Shown here in pieces: positions 6,307 to 9,711 of a stretch of 9,711 nucleotides of DNA. This DNA comes from Hyphomicrobiales bacterium (GTDB lineage Bacteria > Pseudomonadota > Alphaproteobacteria > Rhizobiales > HXMU1428-3). The DNA is taken from the NCBI GenBank assembly GCA_021775385.1, contig JAJFHW010000179.1:1-9711 (forward strand), given 5' to 3'. A program made the translations under genes and the position numbers. Under the pieces are notes generated by a model that worked only from the letters and a program-made list of their open reading frames with translations, made no database searches and was not told the DNA's origin. Each line of letters begins with the position of its first letter. Position 1 is the stretch's first letter.

Positions 6307-7743
6307 TTGAGTAAGTACTCTTTTTGGGGCTGTTGTCGGACTCTATTTAATTTTGTGGGTAATTCATTTTGTTTGAATGTCACTCGCCGTTATATTTCAT
6401 TTATAATTTTTTCCCTAGTATTTGTTTCATTTTCCTCATTATCTCATGGTGCTCCTTTTTTTGATGAGTTGTTAAAAGCTGCTGATAAAACTCAAAAGCT
6501 GGTGAGCCCTCAGGTAAATGGAAAACCTTCAGAAAAACTTAAATTTACTACTCCACCATCTTTAGAAAAAGTGGTTACTGAAACTACTCAAGTGGCGCAA
6601 TCTGATAATGTTCGTCGTGATGTTAAGAAGAAAAGAACCCCTAAAAAATCACTTTATGGGCGTGAGGTTTTTCTGAGAAACCATCATGTCGTCACTTTAT
6701 TAGCTGGTGGTTTAGGTAGTACTGATGCTCGTATGGCTTCTGATATTAGTAATGTTTTGGATCAAGATGGCGGAGATGTTCCCATTCGTGTTGTGCCTTT
6801 GCTGGGACGTGGCGGTATTCAAAATGTGAAAGATCTTTTGTTTATGAAGGGCGTTGATATGGCGATTGTCTCTCAAGGACAGCTTGGGTTTTTAGAATTG
6901 CAAGACCCTGTTTTTTTTAAAGATATTCGTAAAAACGTTCAATACATCACAAAGCTTTATAATTCTGAGATGCAAATATTAGCTCATCGGAGTGTTGGAA
7001 GTTTACTTGAGTTATCTGGTAAGCGAGTAGTGCTGGGTAAGAAGCTTGGTGCAACGGATATGGATGCCCGCTATGTGTTTGCGCAATTGGGTATTGATAT
7101 AGAGGTTGTAAATGTAGATTTTTCAAATGGATTAGATCAGTTGGAAAATAATGGAGTTGATGCTATTGTTGCTTTTGGAGGTGCACCTATTGAAGGATTT
7201 AAAGCATTAAGAGATCCTTCTAAATTTCATTTTTTATCGATTACTCCCCAGACAGTTGGTTTAAACCAATATTTTAAAATTACAGATGAGTATTTGCCTA
7301 TTAAGTTAACTGCGAAACAATATCCAAACTTAATAGCCAAAAACAAACCAGTATCGACAATTTCTTCCAGTGTGGTTTTGGCCATTTATAAATGGAAGCG
7401 CAGTCATAAACGGTATAAAAAATTAAGCCGCTTTGTACAGGCTTTTTTTACAAATTTATATGGTTTTGATCAAAGATCGCGTCATCCAAAATGGCAAGAA
7501 ATTAATATTGATGCAAAAGTTTCTGGGTGGTCTCAATTTGGGGCTGCTTCAGAATGGCTTAGAAACCGGCAAAAAGAAATCGGACAAGAAATTTCTGCTG
7601 GTGAAATGAAAATAGCTATGGATGCCTTTGTTCGGCAATATTCCAAGATTGGAAATTCTGAACAAGTTACCCCTCTATTAAGGGATGATATTTGGGCATC
7701 GATGACCAGAGTATTTGGTCGTTATTGGGCTATAGAACAATAA
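6307..7743 (+). CDS. TAXI-family periplasmic substrate-binding-like protein (478 residues)
   Basis: A basic RR pair and hydrophobic core (about residues 27-45) followed by SHGA|PFF indicate a Sec signal peptide cleaved near residue 49. A Lys-rich linker (about 101-115) leads to a TAXI/NMT1-like binding fold. Its strand VVTLLAGGLGS (128-138) is followed by GVDMAIVSQGQLGF, then VVLGKKLGATDMDARYVFAQLG, shortened here to its key part GATDMDAR, and DAIVAFGGAPIEGF. These match the order of blocks in TAXI proteins, which bind small organic acids for TRAP transporters. No TRAP membrane subunits (DctQ/DctM or a fused form) are adjacent. The protein is longer than usual (about 320 residues) because of its N-terminal linker and C-terminal extension. 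The start is uncertain: TTG 6307 has GGGGAG upstream, TTG 6283 is possible, and TTG 6373 would give a more standard signal peptide. It is followed after 26 bases by the next gene, so the two are probably cotranscribed. Confidence 0.85.
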   Translation: MSKYSFWGCCRTLFNFVGNSFCLNVTRRYISFIIFSLVFVSFSSLSHGAPFFDELLKAADKTQKLVSPQVNGKPSEKLKFTTPPSLEKVVTETTQVAQSDNVRRDVKKKRTPKKSLYGREVFLRNHHVVTLLAGGLGSTDARMASDISNVLDQDGGDVPIRVVPLLGRGGIQNVKDLLFMKGVDMAIVSQGQLGFLELQDPVFFKDIRKNVQYITKLYNSEMQILAHRSVGSLLELSGKRVVLGKKLGATDMDARYVFAQLGIDIEVVNVDFSNGLDQLENNGVDAIVAFGGAPIEGFKALRDPSKFHFLSITPQTVGLNQYFKITDEYLPIKLTAKQYPNLIAKNKPVSTISSSVVLAIYKWKRSHKRYKKLSRFVQAFFTNLYGFDQRSRHPKWQEINIDAKVSGWSQFGAASEWLRNRQKEIGQEISAGEMKIAMDAFVRQYSKIGNSEQVTPLLRDDIWASMTRVFGRYWAIEQ

Positions 7744-7769
7744 GTTCTAATTGGGATGGGATTAGTAGT

Positions 7770-9711
7770 GTGAGTAAATTCGGTAGTGACGATGGATCAA
7801 ATTCAAATGGTCCAAAACGAGACCAGGCCTCTCGAGACCAAGCATCTGTTGATGGGTTTCGTCTTGATAGTTCGCAATCTTCTTGGTTGATGGATCGCTT
7901 AGGTGCCCTTGATGAAGAAGATAAATTGAGTTTATCAAACTCGGCGGCACAGGTGCAAATGCCCGAAGTGCATATGTCTGATAACCCAGATGATCCAACT
8001 CCTCATTATCAGGATCAACAGCCGCAACAACAAAATTCTGAACCACCTAGAGATAATGTTTCTCACCTTCAACCCGTTCACAATCAAGCCCCACCACAAA
8101 ATCAAATGAATACTAAAAAAGTGCCGGGTGCTCCTGTTCAACCAACTCATCAACCAAGGCAGTATGTTGATCAGCTAGGTGAAGTTGATAGTGAAAGTGC
8201 GTTGTTACTTCGCCAGAAAATTGAAAATCTTGAGCACCAATTAGCAGAAATTTCAGACCTTACTGGAGAGCAGAGAGCCAAATATGTTGAGGAATTGACA
8301 CAACCTCATGGGCGTGGACCTGTTGGGCCGCCTCATTTGCAAGGTGGTGAGTTTGATGGAGATGTTTCAATAGCTGATGAAACTCATGATCCTTACGGCG
8401 CTCATTCGCAAGGGTTTGAGCAAGAAGGTTACAGCTCTCATGCTCCTGAACAGCATTATCAAACACCAGGTGATCACTCTCAATATGCGCCTTCTCATGA
8501 GCAGGAAACTTCGCATTTTCATAGTGAAGGATATGCTCATGAAACTGGTATCGATGAGACTGGCACCAATGTAAACCATGGCAATGACCCTTTGACTATG
8601 GTGCCGGATTATTCTGATCATCCACATCAACATGAAACTGCTCACCCGCATGAAAGAGGTGTGCCTTTAACTTCAAGAGAAGTTCAATTGCATTCTGATG
8701 AGCAGAGGGGCTATGAGCAAAACACTCATCATGATGCTTATGCTCCGAGACAAGGTGGACATGTCCAGGGTGTTCATGCTCAAAGCGTTCAGGCCCAAGG
8801 TGCACAGGGGGGAGCTCATCCTCATATGCAGCAAGGAGGGCAAGTTCAACGGTCACCTCATCAACAAGATTATGCTGAATTACCGCAATTTTTGGCCCCT
8901 ATTCAGCAAGAACAAAAGGGCCGCCCTGCTTATTTAGCGGTGCTTGGTTCTGTTGGGGCATTGTTGGTGGCTGGTGGTATTGCTTACACTTACTTAAATG
9001 GTGGTGTGAGTGATGTTATTAAAAGCGATTTATCAAGTTCGAGTTTTAAAGAATCTTCCAAATTATCTGATGCCTCAGAGCGTGTTGATCAGTCATCTGT
9101 GAAAAAAACTGAGATAGAGGTGGCGAAAGTAGCGCCTAAGATAGACTTAAAACAAAATTTTTCGATCAATCCACTTGAGGGGACTGCTGGGCAAAACTTG
9201 CCATTGAAAATTCAATTGCCAAATGATACGCGTTTATCTTCTGCGTTTTTAGTGGTGCGGAATTTACCTGATTGGGCTAAGCTTAATTATGGACGGCAGA
9301 TGAATGGTTTGTGGATGGTTTCTGTGTCTCAGGTAAATGATTTGGAGATGATTGTTCCTGAAGATCAACCTGGTAAATTTTCTTTTGAAATTGATTTGGT
9401 TGTGAATGCTGGTGATGCGCCTGTGACGAAAAAGGTGTCGGCTGATATCGCGCCATATAAAGCACCTGAGCCGAAAAGAATAGAGCGGCCTGAAGTCGTG
9501 ACATCAACTGCTGAAGAAAAACAAGAATTGGCATCTGTTGAACCTAAAAATGAGGATTCTGAGCTCATTAAGCAACCTGATGTTGGAGCGCAGAAGGGAC
9601 CTTTGATTATTGATCAAGCTTTGGAAGAAAAGTGGTTAGAGCGGGGGACACGGCTTTTACGAGCTGGTGACGTTTCTGCTGCTCGTCTTGCATTTTCTCA
9701 TTTAGCTGAAC
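7770..9711 (+). CDS. His/Gln-rich single-pass membrane protein with Ig-like and TPR/Sel1-like parts (3' end outside window)
   Basis: The frame from GTG 7770 stays open for 647 codons to the window end. There is no signal peptide. Residues 1-140 are polar and Gln/Pro-rich. A short coiled coil lies at about 143-165 (LLLRQKIENLEHQL). Residues 180-364 form a disordered region with about 25 His plus many Gln, Gly and Tyr. One membrane span follows at 387-409 (AYLAVLGSVGALLVAGGIAY), with Lys/Arg just before it, predicting N-terminus inside and C-terminus in the periplasm. About 458-555 resembles an Ig-like beta sandwich (RNLPDWAKL, GLWMVSV), and 611-647 begins a TPR/Sel1-type helix pair (WLERGTRLLRAGDVSAARLA). 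The GTG start is inferred from spacing; only a GGGATGGG-like stretch precedes it, and no in-frame ATG occurs before about residue 42. It follows the TAXI gene by 26 bases. Function is not recognised. Confidence 0.85.
   Translation, partial: MSKFGSDDGSNSNGPKRDQASRDQASVDGFRLDSSQSSWLMDRLGALDEEDKLSLSNSAAQVQMPEVHMSDNPDDPTPHYQDQQPQQQNSEPPRDNVSHLQPVHNQAPPQNQMNTKKVPGAPVQPTHQPRQYVDQLGEVDSESALLLRQKIENLEHQLAEISDLTGEQRAKYVEELTQPHGRGPVGPPHLQGGEFDGDVSIADETHDPYGAHSQGFEQEGYSSHAPEQHYQTPGDHSQYAPSHEQETSHFHSEGYAHETGIDETGTNVNHGNDPLTMVPDYSDHPHQHETAHPHERGVPLTSREVQLHSDEQRGYEQNTHHDAYAPRQGGHVQGVHAQSVQAQGAQGGAHPHMQQGGQVQRSPHQQDYAELPQFLAPIQQEQKGRPAYLAVLGSVGALLVAGGIAYTYLNGGVSDVIKSDLSSSSFKESSKLSDASERVDQSSVKKTEIEVAKVAPKIDLKQNFSINPLEGTAGQNLPLKIQLPNDTRLSSAFLVVRNLPDWAKLNYGRQMNGLWMVSVSQVNDLEMIVPEDQPGKFSFEIDLVVNAGDAPVTKKVSADIAPYKAPEPKRIERPEVVTSTAEEKQELASVEPKNEDSELIKQPDVGAQKGPLIIDQALEEKWLERGTRLLRAGDVSAARLAFSHLAE

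Noticed and set aside
7762..9568. Several short frames on both strands, many His- or Met-rich
   Set aside because: All are shadows of the single 1.9-kb open frame beginning at 7770; the His-rich character is produced by its CAT/CAA/ATG-like codon pattern.

Overview
The window looks like a stretch of a low-GC (roughly 40% by eye) Gram-negative chromosome, most likely an alphaproteobacterium. This rests on a cobalamin riboswitch in front of a CbiM-type permease, a CoxE-like VWA protein, a stand-alone TAXI substrate-binding protein, and Sec signal peptides typical of proteobacteria. The taxonomic call is an inference from gene content only. No insertion sequence, phage gene, CRISPR array, tRNA or rRNA is visible.

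Layout. (1) 1-1089 (+): the C-terminal part of a sodium:solute symporter whose start lies before the window. (2) 1338-1547 (+): a 69-residue protein of unknown function with a strong ribosome binding site. It converges on a CbiM-like permease gene (1694-2374, -), and one perfect hairpin terminator at 1605-1640 serves both. (3) 2395-2868 (-): the long leader of the permease gene, with a promoter, a cobalamin riboswitch and a downstream set of hairpins. (4) 2907-3700 (-): a secreted protein in which a peptidoglycan-binding domain appears to sit inside a CARDB domain, followed by a strong terminator. (5) 4114-5289 (-): a CoxE-like VWA protein without its usual MoxR ATPase in view. (6) 5290-6306: an AT-rich zone holding one small orphan gene (5553-5783, +) and an inverted repeat. 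(7) 6307 to the window end (+): a two-gene unit, with a secreted TAXI-family binding protein and, 26 bases later, a very long His/Gln-rich single-pass membrane protein with an Ig-like and a TPR/Sel1-like periplasmic part. That second gene runs off the window.

How the parts may work together. The permease is probably made when cobalamin is scarce and would import cobalt (or a related metal) for B12 synthesis. Its ATPase and transmembrane partners are not in this window. The TAXI protein has no TRAP membrane subunits beside it. Its partner here is instead the His-rich membrane protein, whose C-terminal part should face the same periplasm, so the pair may form a sensing or scaffolding unit rather than a classical transporter. 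This last unit is the best candidate for an undescribed system in the window. The remaining genes appear to be separate transcription units.
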